Origin: Ignavibacteriae bacterium HGW-Ignavibacteriae-1
GTDB taxonomy: Bacteria > Bacteroidota > Ignavibacteria > Kapaibacteriales > UBA2268
DNA: 64,000 bases
Assembly (NCBI GenBank): GCA_002839825.1
Contig: PGYU01000006.1
Location: 62,001-126,000, forward strand
Reading direction: 5' to 3'
Shown in pieces: positions 17,992-28,300 of this stretch. The notes beneath the pieces were generated by a model, which was not told where the DNA came from, searched no databases, and saw nothing but the letters and a program-made list of their open reading frames with translations. Numbering within the stretch: the first letter of the stretch is position 1; every line of letters begins with the position of its first letter. A program made the translations under genes and the position numbers.

Positions 17992-18003
17992 CCATAGCTG
18001 TAT

Positions 18004-18076
18004 ACGGGTGTAGCTCAATTGGTAGAGTAGCGGTCTCCAAAACCGTTGGCTGTGGGTTCAAGTCCTACCACCCGTG
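18004..18076 (+). tRNA. tRNA-Trp (anticodon CCA)
   Basis: Acceptor ACGGGTG pairs with CACCCGT, anticodon loop CTCCAAA, discriminator G as expected for tRNA-Trp. CCA is not encoded. It directly precedes secE, the classical order. Confidence 0.97.
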
Positions 18077-18142
18077 CAAATTTTTCGAGGTGTACCCTCT
18101 GGGTTATGCCGAATTTTTTACGTTAATTAATAAAGTTCAAAA

Positions 18143-18325
18143 ATGGTTGGTAAAATTAAAAAGTTCATCGGTGAAGTTGTCTCTGAAATGAAAAAGGTCT
18201 CATGGCCCTCAAAAGAGCAATTACGTGAATCAACTATTGTGGTTGTAGTCGTCACCGGCATTCTTACTGTTTTTACATTCATTATTGATGAAATAATGAC
18301 TTTTTTCATGAAATCACTCTTTTAA
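18143..18325 (+). CDS. secE: Preprotein translocase subunit SecE
   Basis: A 60-residue single-span SecE: amphipathic helix KIKKFIGEVVSEMKKVSWPS with the conserved KKVSWPS motif, then one membrane helix (STIVVVVVTGILTVFTFII). SecE clamps SecY in the translocon. It lies between tRNA-Trp and nusG, 15 bases before the latter. Length is typical for the short SecE form. Confidence 0.97.
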   Translation: MVGKIKKFIGEVVSEMKKVSWPSKEQLRESTIVVVVVTGILTVFTFIIDEIMTFFMKSLF

Positions 18326-18340
18326 TCCGGCAATATAATT

Positions 18341-18910
18341 ATGACTGATTACGGCGAACATATAGACGAATCCAAGATTGAACCGAGATGGTATGCTATT
18401 CGGACTTACACAAGTCACGAGGCTAAAGTCAAAACGGGTATCGAAGCCGAAATCAAAAGAATGAATTTGCAGGAGAAAGTTCTCGAAATTGTCATTCCGC
18501 AAGAAACGGTCTTTGAAGTCAGAAATGGCAAAAGAAGAACTCGGATTAAGAACTTTTTACCCGGTTACATTCTTATTAAAGCCGTTTTAGACCGCAGAAC
18601 TCGGGATATAATCAGCCAAGTACCTTCAATCGTAAGTTTTGTTGGTCGTCGTAGCGAGCCCGTTGCTTTGCAACCTCACGAAGTTGAGAGAATCATCGGA
18701 AGAGTCGAAGAACGTAAGGATATTACAACTGTCGAAACTTCTTTTGCCGTTGGTGACCCTGTCAGGGTTATCGAAGGACCTTTCAACTCGTTTAACGGTA
18801 CGGTAAAAGAAATTAACTTCGAAAAGCAAAAACTCAAAGTTGAAGTCGGAATCTTAGGCAGGAAAACTCCTGTCGAACTTGATTTCAGCCAAGTAGAATT
18901 AGAAATATAG
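18341..18910 (+). CDS. nusG: Transcription termination/antitermination factor NusG
   Basis: A 189-residue NusG: N-terminal NGN domain (RWYAIRTYTSHEAKVKTGIE, then LPGYILI) that binds RNA polymerase, and a C-terminal KOW domain (VGDPVRVIEGPFNSFNGTVK). It couples transcription with Rho or the ribosome. It sits in the conserved secE-nusG-rplK order. Confidence 0.98.
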   Translation: MTDYGEHIDESKIEPRWYAIRTYTSHEAKVKTGIEAEIKRMNLQEKVLEIVIPQETVFEVRNGKRRTRIKNFLPGYILIKAVLDRRTRDIISQVPSIVSFVGRRSEPVALQPHEVERIIGRVEERKDITTVETSFAVGDPVRVIEGPFNSFNGTVKEINFEKQKLKVEVGILGRKTPVELDFSQVELEI

Positions 18911-18941
18911 AATTTTAGTTAAGTATAAATAAAGCACTTAT

Positions 18942-19367
18942 ATGGCAAAGAAAGTAATTGGTTCGTTCAAGTTGCAGCTCAAAGCTGGGGAAGCAACAAT
19001 GGCGCCGCCCGTAGGTCCGGCTTTCGGTCAGCGAAGCCTGAACGGTATGGAATTTGTAAAGCAATTTAACGGTAAAACTTCGAAGGATATCGGTACGATA
19101 TTCCCCGTTTTAGTTACTTATTTTAGTGATAAGTCGTTTACTTTTGTTATCAAATCACCACCCGCATCAGTTTTGCTTGCTAAAGCTGCCGGTCTAAAAA
19201 GTGGTTCGAAAGAACCTAACAAAGTGAAAGTTGGCAAAGTAAATCGCCAACAAATTGAGGATATCATTGCAATCAAAAAGAATGACCTCAACGCTTATGA
19301 TATTGAAAAATCTGTTTCCATGATAGCCGGAACGGCTCGTAGCATGGGTATAGTAGTCGAAGACTAA
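18942..19367 (+). CDS. rplK: 50S ribosomal protein L11
   Basis: A 141-residue L11 with the proline-rich N-terminal domain ([19 protein letters not shown]) and the rRNA-binding C-terminal domain ([12 protein letters not shown]). It belongs to the GTPase-associated centre of the ribosome. Normal length, 31 bases after nusG. Confidence 0.98.
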   Translation: MAKKVIGSFKLQLKAGEATMAPPVGPAFGQRSLNGMEFVKQFNGKTSKDIGTIFPVLVTYFSDKSFTFVIKSPPASVLLAKAAGLKSGSKEPNKVKVGKVNRQQIEDIIAIKKNDLNAYDIEKSVSMIAGTARSMGIVVED

Positions 19368-19395
19368 TTTTTTGTAATTTAAATAATTAATAAAC

Positions 19396-20094
19396 ATGAA
19401 AAATCGAGGAAAAAGATTCAGCGCACTGCTGAAAAGTTACGACCAAGACGCAATATTTGATGTAAATGATGCAATTCCGCTCGTTAAGAAAAATGCTAAT
19501 GCAAAATTCGACGAGTCTTTTGAAATGGTCATGAATCTCGGTGTCGATCCTCGTAAAGCAGATCAAATGGTTCGCGGTACTGTATCGCTGCCCCACGGCA
19601 CAGGTAAAAACGTCAGAGTGCTCGTATTGGCAAAAACACCGAAAGATCAAGAAGCTTTAGACGCAGGCGCCGATTATGCAGGTCTTGAAGAATATGTCGA
19701 AAAAATTAAGGGTGGTTGGGCAGACATTGACGTAATTGTCGCAACTCCCGATGTTATGGGCGAAGTTGGTAAACTCGGTCGTATATTAGGTCCTCGTGGC
19801 TTGATGCCGAACCCCAAAGTCGGTACCGTTACTTTCGACGTTGCCAGAACAGTCGTAGAATTGAAAGCCGGTAAAATTGAATATCGTGTTGATAAAACAG
19901 GTAACATTCATGCCGCAATCGGAAAGTGCTCATTTGATGTAGCACAACTTACTGACAATGCCAATGCTTTATACTCAAGTATATTGAAAGCAAAGCCTTC
20001 AACGGCTAAAGGCAAATACATTAAAAAAGTTGCGTTTTCCTCGACTATGGGTCCGGGCGTAAACGTTAAAGAATCAACTTTTAATAACGAATAA
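19396..20094 (+). CDS. rplA: 50S ribosomal protein L1
   Basis: A 232-residue L1 of the ribosomal stalk. Visible: [20 protein letters not shown], the hinge region [16 protein letters not shown] and the C-terminal [21 protein letters not shown]1 often represses the rplKA mRNA; no copy of its binding site was identified with certainty. Confidence 0.98.
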   Translation: MKNRGKRFSALLKSYDQDAIFDVNDAIPLVKKNANAKFDESFEMVMNLGVDPRKADQMVRGTVSLPHGTGKNVRVLVLAKTPKDQEALDAGADYAGLEEYVEKIKGGWADIDVIVATPDVMGEVGKLGRILGPRGLMPNPKVGTVTFDVARTVVELKAGKIEYRVDKTGNIHAAIGKCSFDVAQLTDNANALYSSILKAKPSTAKGKYIKKVAFSSTMGPGVNVKESTFNNE

Positions 20095-20165
20095 GACTAT
20101 TACGCGCTAATTTCAGGCTCGCTTCTCGCCCCAAAACGGGGTTGTGTCTGAGATTAAACTTATAA
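20095..20165 (+). promoter_or_regulatory. L10-type ribosomal leader ahead of rplJ
   Basis: The 87-base gap between rplA and rplJ holds a hairpin CCCC-AAAA-CGGGG (about 20138-20151) flanked by TTTCAGGCTCGC and GTGTCTGAGATTAAA, at the position where L10(L12)4 binds its own mRNA in many bacteria. Assignment is by position and general shape. Confidence 0.55.
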
Positions 20166-20181
20166 TTGGTAATATATATTT

Positions 20182-20712
20182 ATGGTAACAAAAAAGAAAA
20201 AACAGCAATTAGTTGACATTCTTGTCAATCAACTGCAAGAAGCTGAAGGCATCTTTCTTGTAAATTTCGAATCTATGGATGTTGAGTTAACCAACCGATT
20301 CCGTAAATTAGTTTTCGAGAAAGAGCTGAAGTACAAAGTAGCTAAAAATACTTTGCTACGCAGAGCTTTGGACGTAGTTGGCAAATTCGATGTTCCGGAT
20401 GACGTTTTAAAAGGTCAGACCGCCATCGTATTTGGGTATAAGGACCCGACTAAGCCCGCAAAGGTTATCAAAGAATTCTCCGAAAAAGGTGGCAAGCCTG
20501 CTTTCAAAGCAGCAGTCATCGAAGGTCAATTCTTTGGCAGTTCGCAACTAAGTGTAGTCGCTTCGTTGCCGTCTCGCGACGATTTAATGGCAGCCATTGT
20601 TGGCAGCCTCGGTGCTCCTGCATCCGGTATCGTCGGTACTATTAACTCTGTATTGAGTGATGTCGCATCATTAATAGAAGAAGTTGCTAAAAAGCAAAAT
20701 GGTGCAGCGTAA
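20182..20712 (+). CDS. rplJ: 50S ribosomal protein L10
   Basis: A 176-residue L10, the base of the L7/L12 stalk. N-terminal rRNA-binding domain (GIFLVNFESMDVELTNRFRK, YKVAKNTLLRRAL) and a C-terminal helix that recruits L12 dimers. It is cotranscribed with rplL 40 bases downstream and probably feedback-controlled by the leader ahead of it. Confidence 0.98.
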   Translation: MVTKKKKQQLVDILVNQLQEAEGIFLVNFESMDVELTNRFRKLVFEKELKYKVAKNTLLRRALDVVGKFDVPDDVLKGQTAIVFGYKDPTKPAKVIKEFSEKGGKPAFKAAVIEGQFFGSSQLSVVASLPSRDDLMAAIVGSLGAPASGIVGTINSVLSDVASLIEEVAKKQNGAA

Positions 20713-20752
20713 TTAATTATTTTGTAAAATATTTTTAAAAAGTGAGTTTATA

Positions 20753-21136
20753 ATGTCAGAAAAAATAGAAAAATTATTAGAAGAAATTGCTTCTTTGACA
20801 CTTCTCGAAGCATCAGAGCTTAAAAAAGCAATGGAAGACAAATTCGGCGTAACTGCTGCTGCTCCTATGATGATGGGTGCTATGGCTGCTCCTGCTGCTG
20901 CTGCAGCTCCTGCAGAAGAAGAACAAACTGAATTCGATGTAGAATTGACAGAAGCCGGCGAAAAGAAATTGAATGTTATCAAAGTCGTTCGCGAATTGAC
21001 AGGCGTTGGTCTCAAAGAAGCTAAAGACCTCGTAGAAGGTGCACCTAAAGTTATTAAAGAAGGAGCTTCGAAAGATGAAGCTATGGATATTAAAAAGAAA
21101 TTGGAAGAAGCAGGCGCTAAGGTTACACTTAAATAG
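20753..21136 (+). CDS. rplL: 50S ribosomal protein L7/L12
   Basis: A 127-residue L12: N-terminal dimerisation helices ([20 protein letters not shown]), an alanine-rich hinge (about 40-58) and the C-terminal factor-binding domain ([34 protein letters not shown]). It recruits translation GTPases. Followed by an attenuator-like hairpin before rpoB. Confidence 0.98.
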   Translation: MSEKIEKLLEEIASLTLLEASELKKAMEDKFGVTAAAPMMMGAMAAPAAAAAPAEEEQTEFDVELTEAGEKKLNVIKVVRELTGVGLKEAKDLVEGAPKVIKEGASKDEAMDIKKKLEEAGAKVTLK

Positions 21137-21157
21137 CTTGTTATATCTCGTAACAAC

Positions 21158-21194
21158 GGGGAAAGTGAGTAATATTTACTCGCTTCCCCTTTTT
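21158..21194 (+). terminator. Attenuator-type hairpin between rplL and rpoB
   Basis: A stem of about 14 bp (5' arm 21158-21172, 3' arm 21176-21189, one bulged A and one G-U pair) closes on GGGGAA/TTCCCC and is followed by five Ts. Such a partial terminator is expected here because ribosomal proteins are needed in excess over RNA polymerase. Confidence 0.8.
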
Positions 21195-21275
21195 GTTCTT
21201 ATTTTGGGTCGGTCACTTTAATTAAAAAAAATACAAATTTATAAAAATCAATTGATGAACAAATATATACTAAAA

Positions 21276-21334
21276 AAGGGTTTTTATGATATTTCTGCTA
21301 TCGGCAGCGACGTCATAAAATCCCTTATTTTTTG
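21276..21334 (+). terminator. Second terminator-like hairpin in the rpoB leader
   Basis: AAGGG (21276-21280) pairs with CCCTT (21322-21326) and, after one T-T mismatch, TTTTATGA (21282-21289) with TCATAAAA (21313-21320). The apex can form a smaller CTGC/GCAG stem. A run of Ts follows at once, then the AGGAGGT site of rpoB at about 21350. Confidence 0.62.
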
Positions 21335-21361
21335 TCCTAAAGCGTTAACAGGAGGTGCTCA

Positions 21362-24300
21362 GTGGACGTAAATACTAGCAACATCGGTACGGATAACAGA
21401 CTGGATTATTTAGTAGGTCACAAAACCTACGGTAATCTTGATTTGAAACTCCTCGAAACCGGAGACGGTATTTTCAGACTTCGTAAAAGAGTGAGTTTTT
21501 CTCGCTCCTTAGTAACACCGGTTTACCCCGATTTACTAAGTGTGCAATTAGACTCATTCGAAGAATTTATGCAGGAATATGCTCCTGCTTCAAAACGCCG
21601 CGACGTTGGTTTGCAACAGGCTTTCAAAACAAATTTTCCAATTGAAGATGCATCATCAATGTTCCAACTTGAGTTCATTGACTACAGCATCGAAAAGCCA
21701 AAATATAGCGAAGAAGAATGCCGCGAACGCGAACTTACTTATGCTAAACCTTTGAAAGCAAAGTTGAGATTATCGAGTAAAGCCGATAAAAGCACCGACG
21801 ATTATTTCGAAGCTATAGAGCAAGAAGTTTACTTAGGCAATCTTCCCTCAATGACTTCACGCGGTACATTCATTATCAACGGAGCCGAAAGAGTAATTGT
21901 AAGCCAGATTCACCGTTCACCGGGAGCATTCTTTGATGATGCTGTCCACCCGAACGGTACACGTATCTACACTGCAAGAATTATTCCGTTCAGAGGTTCA
22001 TGGATAGAATTTACTACAGATATTCATGACGTAATGTATGCCTATATTGACAGAAAGAAGAAATTCCCTGTCACTACGCTCATCAGAGCATTAGGTTACT
22101 CATCTGACGAAAATATTATCGAACTTTTCGGTTTGACTGATGAAATTGAACCGGACGAAGTTGACGAATCACTCCTCGGAATGAAAATTGCCAACGACCT
22201 TGTTGACTTAACAACCGGCGAAATCATTGGCGGCAGAGATATGATTATCTCACCCGAAATACTCGAAATGATGAACGCCACAAAGTTGGCTCCATTCAAA
22301 GTTTACAAATATACCGACCCTACTGAAGAGCCGGTAATCGCTCGTACATTGACTAAAGACCCATCGAGAACTCGCGAAGACGCTCTTGAGCACATCTATA
22401 GACAACTTCGTTCGAGTGACCCACCCGATATCGAAACAGCAGAAGCTTTGTTGGACAAATTGTTCTTCAATTCCAAACGCTACGATTTAGGTTTGGTAGG
22501 TAGATTCAGAATTAACGAAAAAATGGGATTAGAAATTCCATACGACGAAACGACATTAAGAACTGAAGATATAATCACAATTATCAAGCATTTGATTTAT
22601 CTTCATGATAATAAATTAACAGGCGATGACATTGACCACTTGGGCAATAGAAGAGTACGTACAGTAGGCGAGCAACTCAGCACCCAATTCAATTTGGGAC
22701 TTGCACGTATGGCTCGTACAATTCGCGAAAGATTGAGTTTGCACGAAGAAGAAGTGCCGACTCCTTCGGAATTAGTAAACGCTCGTACAATCAGCTCTGT
22801 TATTAATCAATTCTTTGGGACTAATCAGCTGTCTCAGTTCATGGACCAAACTAATCCGCTTGCCGAATTGACGCACAAAAGACGTACGTCAGCGTTGGGT
22901 CCGGGTGGTTTGACTCGCGAAAGAGCCGGTTTTGAAGTACGTGACGTTCACTATACTCACTACGGAAGATTATGCCCGATTGAAACCCCTGAAGGTCCGA
23001 ATATCGGTCTGATTTCATCATTGGCAATTCATGCTCGTATCAACGATTTGGGTTTCATCGAAACTCCTTATCGTATTGTACGTGACGGTATTGTTACTGC
23101 GGAAATCGAATTCCTTTCAGCCGAAAAAGAAGATATGAAAATCATCTGCCCTGCATCATCTCCATTAGATGAAAATAACAGGATAGTTGGTGAAAAAGTA
23201 AGAGCAAGAAAATCAGGTGACTTCGTATTAGTTGACCCGTCTGAGGTTGACTATGTTGACGTTTCGACTGACCAAATCACAAGCCCTGCATCATCTTTGA
23301 TTCCTTTCCTCGAACATGACGATGCAAACCGTGCCTTGATGGGCTCAAACATGCAACGTCAAGCAGTGCCACTTTTGCGTCCGGCGGCTCCTGTAATTGG
23401 AACCGGTATGGAAGCACGTGTAGCAAAAGATTCGAGAACTTTGATGCTTGCCGAAGAAGATGGTATCGTCGAATACGTCAGTGCAGAAATGGTTCGTATC
23501 CGTTACGAAGATAACAGGTCTGACATTGACAAAATGCTGAATTTCGACCGCAAAGAAGTTGTAACTTATAGATTGTTGAAATTCTTCAGAACTAACCAAG
23601 ATACTTGTATCAACCAAAGACCAATCGTTTCCGCAGGTCAAAGAGTAGTCAAAGGGCAACCTATTACTGACGGCGCTTCGACAGACCAAGGCGAATTAGC
23701 TTTGGGACAAAACGTTATGGTTGCATTCATGCCTTGGCGTGGTTATAACTTTGAAGATGCGATTATCATCTCACGTAGAATGGTAGCCGAAGACATCTTC
23801 ACATCTATTCATATCGAAGAATTCACTCTTCAAGTCCGTGATACAAAACGCGGCGAAGAAGAGTTTACCCGCGAAATTCCGAATGTAAGCGAAGAAGCAG
23901 TTAAAGACTTAGACGAAACAGGGATAATCAGAGTCGGCGCTAATATCCAAGAAGGCGATATTCTTATCGGTAAAATCACTCCAAAAGGTGAAACTGACCC
24001 GACTCCTGAAGAAAAATTATTGCGCGCTATCTTTGGTGACAAAGCCGGCGACGTTAAAGACGTTTCGCTTAAAGCTACTCCCGGATTAAAAGGTGTTGTA
24101 ATCAATACTAAATTGTTTACTCGCAGATTAGTAACAATGGATAAGGACACTCGCGCATCAGAGAAAAAACGTCAAGAAATGATTAATAAGATGGAAAAAG
24201 AAACCATCAAAAAATTGGACGACGAATGTGTAAACAGAGTTTCAGTCCTAATTGACGGCGAAAAATTGCTCGGTTTGAGATTAGTAAACGGTGTCACTGT

Positions 24301-25255
24301 TTTCAGAGCAGGACAAAAAGTTACTATCAAAGATGTTGTTGGTGCTTATTCCGAAGGCTTACTAAAGCCCGAATTAATCACAGACGACGAACCGATTTTA
24401 TCCGATGATGTCAAAAATGACCTACTCATCAACATGCTTTCTAACTTTTTATCGAAACGTAAAGATGAGCAAGCTAAATTCAGAGCAGAAAAAAATAAAT
24501 TAGCTGCCGGAGACGAACTCCAACCCGGAATTCTTCAGATGGCTAAAGTTTATGTTGCTAAGAAACGTAAATTGCAAGTCGGTGATAAAATGGCTGGACG
24601 ACACGGTAACAAGGGTATCGTATCAAAAATCGTTGCTCCCGAAGACATGCCGTTCATGGCTGACGGAACTCCTGTGGATATCGTATTGAATCCGCTTGGC
24701 GTACCTTCACGTATGAACTTGGGGCAGTTGTACGAAACCGCTCTCGGATGGGCAGGTAATAAATTAGGTCTGCACTTTGCAACCCCGATTTTCGATGGTG
24801 CAACATGGGATCAAGTTGGCGATTATCTCGAAAAAGCAGGTCTTCCACGCGATGGTAAGACTTACCTTTATGATGGACGTACCGGCGATAGATTCGATAT
24901 GAAGATTACTATCGGTATCATATATATTCTTAAGCTCTCTCACTTGGTTGCAGATAAATTGCACGCTCGTTCGATTGGACCATATTCTCTTATCACCCAA
25001 CAACCACTCGGCGGTAAAGCCCAATTTGGTGGTCAAAGACTTGGTGAAATGGAAGTGTGGGCACTCGAAGCTTACGGTGCTGCACATACTCTGCAAGAAA
25101 TGATTACGGTCAAATCTGATGACGTCCAAGGTAGAGCGCGTATGTACGAATCAATCGTGAAGGGCGATAATATGCCCGACCCGAACATCCCCGAATCATT
25201 CAACGTATTGATTCGCGAATTACAAGGCTTGTGCCTTGAAGTACATATTGAGTAG
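21362..25255 (+). CDS. rpoB: DNA-directed RNA polymerase subunit beta
   Basis: A 1297-residue beta subunit starting at GTG with a strong AGGAGGT site ten bases ahead. Landmarks: SRGTFIINGAERVIVSQIHR, the rifampicin-pocket region FFGTNQLSQFMDQTNPLAEL and TSALGPGGLTRERAGFEVRD, the C-terminal GDKMAGRHGNKGIVSKI, and YDGRTGDRF. The rifampicin-pocket residues read as the usual sensitive form (SQFMDQ, TSALGPGG). Full length. Confidence 0.98.
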   Translation: MDVNTSNIGTDNRLDYLVGHKTYGNLDLKLLETGDGIFRLRKRVSFSRSLVTPVYPDLLSVQLDSFEEFMQEYAPASKRRDVGLQQAFKTNFPIEDASSMFQLEFIDYSIEKPKYSEEECRERELTYAKPLKAKLRLSSKADKSTDDYFEAIEQEVYLGNLPSMTSRGTFIINGAERVIVSQIHRSPGAFFDDAVHPNGTRIYTARIIPFRGSWIEFTTDIHDVMYAYIDRKKKFPVTTLIRALGYSSDENIIELFGLTDEIEPDEVDESLLGMKIANDLVDLTTGEIIGGRDMIISPEILEMMNATKLAPFKVYKYTDPTEEPVIARTLTKDPSRTREDALEHIYRQLRSSDPPDIETAEALLDKLFFNSKRYDLGLVGRFRINEKMGLEIPYDETTLRTEDIITIIKHLIYLHDNKLTGDDIDHLGNRRVRTVGEQLSTQFNLGLARMARTIRERLSLHEEEVPTPSELVNARTISSVINQFFGTNQLSQFMDQTNPLAELTHKRRTSALGPGGLTRERAGFEVRDVHYTHYGRLCPIETPEGPNIGLISSLAIHARINDLGFIETPYRIVRDGIVTAEIEFLSAEKEDMKIICPASSPLDENNRIVGEKVRARKSGDFVLVDPSEVDYVDVSTDQITSPASSLIPFLEHDDANRALMGSNMQRQAVPLLRPAAPVIGTGMEARVAKDSRTLMLAEEDGIVEYVSAEMVRIRYEDNRSDIDKMLNFDRKEVVTYRLLKFFRTNQDTCINQRPIVSAGQRVVKGQPITDGASTDQGELALGQNVMVAFMPWRGYNFEDAIIISRRMVAEDIFTSIHIEEFTLQVRDTKRGEEEFTREIPNVSEEAVKDLDETGIIRVGANIQEGDILIGKITPKGETDPTPEEKLLRAIFGDKAGDVKDVSLKATPGLKGVVINTKLFTRRLVTMDKDTRASEKKRQEMINKMEKETIKKLDDECVNRVSVLIDGEKLLGLRLVNGVTVFRAGQKVTIKDVVGAYSEGLLKPELITDDEPILSDDVKNDLLINMLSNFLSKRKDEQAKFRAEKNKLAAGDELQPGILQMAKVYVAKKRKLQVGDKMAGRHGNKGIVSKIVAPEDMPFMADGTPVDIVLNPLGVPSRMNLGQLYETALGWAGNKLGLHFATPIFDGATWDQVGDYLEKAGLPRDGKTYLYDGRTGDRFDMKITIGIIYILKLSHLVADKLHARSIGPYSLITQQPLGGKAQFGGQRLGEMEVWALEAYGAAHTLQEMITVKSDDVQGRARMYESIVKGDNMPDPNIPESFNVLIRELQGLCLEVHIE

Positions 25256-25304
25256 AATAAATTACAACGACAAAAATTAATAATAAATATAAGGGAGATT
25301 TATA

Positions 25305-28300
25305 ATGCAACCATTGCAAATCCCGAGAAGAGGATTCCGAAAGATTTCTATCAAAATCGCCTCGCCGGATGATATATTAAATCGTTCACATGGCGAAGTC
25401 ACTAAACCGGAAACTATCAATTATCGGTCGTTTCGTCCTGAAAAAGATGGGCTTTTTTGCGAGAAAATCTTCGGTCCTATACGCGATTGGGAATGTGCCT
25501 GTGGCAAATACAAACGTATTCGCTACAAAGGTATAGTTTGTGACCGATGTGGTGTCGAGGTTACTCAGAAATCTGTGCGCCGCGAACGCATGGGGCACAT
25601 CCAATTGGCTGTTCCTGTCGTCCACATTTGGTTCTTACGCAGTTTGCCAAGCAAAATTAGTGCAGTTCTCGGTATGCCTACTAAGGATATCGAAAGAATT
25701 GTTTACTACGAATCTTATGCTGTGGTCAGACCGGGCAATACCCAACTGCAACCGCGTGATTTATTGACTGAAGAACAATATTTGGACATCGTTGAGAATT
25801 TGCCGAAAGACGAACTTGATTTAGATTTCGACGACAAAAACAAATTCTTAGCCCTTATTGGTGGCGAAGCCATCAAAGAATTACTCAAACAAGTCGAGCC
25901 CGAGCGTATGTACTACGAATTGAAAGCAAGACTGAAAGAAGAAACTTCACAACAGAAAAAAACTGAATTACTCAAACGTCTGCGTGTACTTGATGCATTC
26001 CGCTCAAGTATGAAAGGTGAATACCCTAATGAACCAAGTTGGATGGTATTGGATATAGTTCCTGTTACTCCTCCGGACTTGCGTCCACTTGTGCCGCTCG
26101 AAGGTGGTCGTTTCGCAACTTCCGACTTAAATGACCTTTACAGACGTGTTATCATCAGAAACAACAGACTCAAGCGCCTCATTGATATTCGCGCCCCTGA
26201 AGTTATCTTACGTAATGAAAAGAGAATGCTCCAAGAAGCAGTTGATGCGCTATTTGATAATAGTCGTCGCGCTGTCCGAAGCGAATCTCAACGTGCGCTC
26301 AAATCTCTTGCTGATACTTTGAAAGGTAAAACAGGTAGATTCCGCCAAAACTTGCTCGGTAAACGTGTTGACTATTCCGGTCGTTCGGTTATCGTCGTTG
26401 GTCCTGAACTTAAGATTCACGAATGTGGATTGCCTAAGGATATGGCGGTTGAATTGTTCAAACCTTTTATTATCAGAAAATTGATTGAAAGAGGTCACGT
26501 TAAAACTGTAAAAAGTGCCAAGAAAATGGTCGAACGCAAAACTAACGAAGTTTGGGATATTTTGGATAAAGTAATTGACGGGCATCCGGTATTACTTAAC
26601 CGTGCCCCGACTTTGCACAGACTTGGTATTCAAGCGTTCCAACCACGTCTAATCGAAGGTAAAGCTATCCAATTACACCCACTTGTCTGTACAGCGTTCA
26701 ACGCCGACTTTGACGGTGATCAAATGGCAGTTCACTTACCGATTAGCTTCGAAGCACAGTTAGAAGCTATGCTTCTTATTTTGGCACCTCACAATATCAT
26801 GCACACTCAAAATGGAGACCCAATTGCGGTTCCATCGCAAGACATGGTTCTTGGTGTGTATTATTTGACAAAAATGAGACCCGGAAGTAAGGGCGAAGGC
26901 AGAGTATTTGCTTCTCCAGAAGAAGTAATTATTGCTTATGATTGCAATATTGTCGAATTAAATACTAAAATCAAAGTTCGTTATCGTGGCGAAATGATAG
27001 ATACCACTGTCGGTAGAATCATTTTGAATGACATTGTCCCCGAAGAAATGGGCTATATCAATGAACTTCTTACTAAAAACAGACTTCGCCAATTAATCGG
27101 TAATTGCTTCCGCGCTGCCGGATTGGCTAAAACTGTAGAATTCCTTGATGATTTGAAAGAAATGGGATTTAAATATGCTACAAAAGGTGGGCTTTCGGTT
27201 AGTGTTGACGATGTTATCATCCCTGACGCTAAGAAAAGTATCATCACTAACGCCCAAAACAATATTGATAAATTTGAAGACGCATACCAAAACGGTGTTA
27301 TTAGTGCCGGCGAACGTTACAACAAAATCATTGATACTTGGTCAACTGCCACTAACTTAGTTGCAGACCGTTTGTATAGTGAAATGCAACGTGATAAATC
27401 CGGATTTAACACATTTTGGATGATGTTGGATTCTAAAGCTCGTGGTTCTAAAGAGCAGATTCGTCAGCTTGCCGGAATGAGAGGTTTGATGGCTAAACCT
27501 AAGAAATCTTTGTCTGGTTCGACAGGCGAACTTATCGAAAACCCGATTATCTCGAACTTCAAGGAAGGTTTGTCTATCCTTGAGTACTTCATCTCAACTC
27601 ACGGTGCTCGTAAAGGTCTTGCTGATACCGCACTTAAAACTGCCGATGCAGGTTACTTAACTCGACGACTTCATGACGTTGCTCAAGATGTAATTATTTC
27701 CGAATCTGACTGCGGTACAATTCGTGGTGTGGAAATGACTGCATTGAAAGACGGCGAGGAAATCAAAGAGCCTTTAGTAGAACGTATCATGGGCAGAGTT
27801 GCCCTTCGTGATGTGGTTGACCCACTTTCAGAAGAAATAATTTGTAAAGCTGCTCAAGTAATTGACGAAAAAGTTGCGTCTCAAATCGAAGCATCATCAG
27901 TCGAATCTGTTTTGATTCGTTCAGTATTGACTTGCGAATCCAGACGCGGTGTTTGTGCTAAATGTTACGGTCGTAATCTTGCTACAGGCAAAATCGTTGA
28001 TACAGGCGAGGCAGTTGGTACAATTGCTTCACAGTCAATCGGTGAGCCGGGTACGCAGCTTACTCTTAGAACATTCCACACAGGTGGTACTGCTGCACTG
28101 GTTGCTTCGCAATCTTCTGTGCAAGCTAAATTTGATGGCGTTATCCAATTTGAAAATGTCAAATCTGTTAGTTACGAAGGCGACGAAGAACAAATCGTTT
28201 TGGCTACCAGCCGAAGCGGTATTGTAAATATCATTGATCCCGAAAGTAATAGAATTCTGACAAAATATGATTTGACCTACGGTGCTCAATTATTGGTCAG

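Noticed and set aside
17769-18191. 140-codon open frame across three tRNA genes
   Set aside because: It overlaps clear tRNA structures and its sequence is only translated tRNA.
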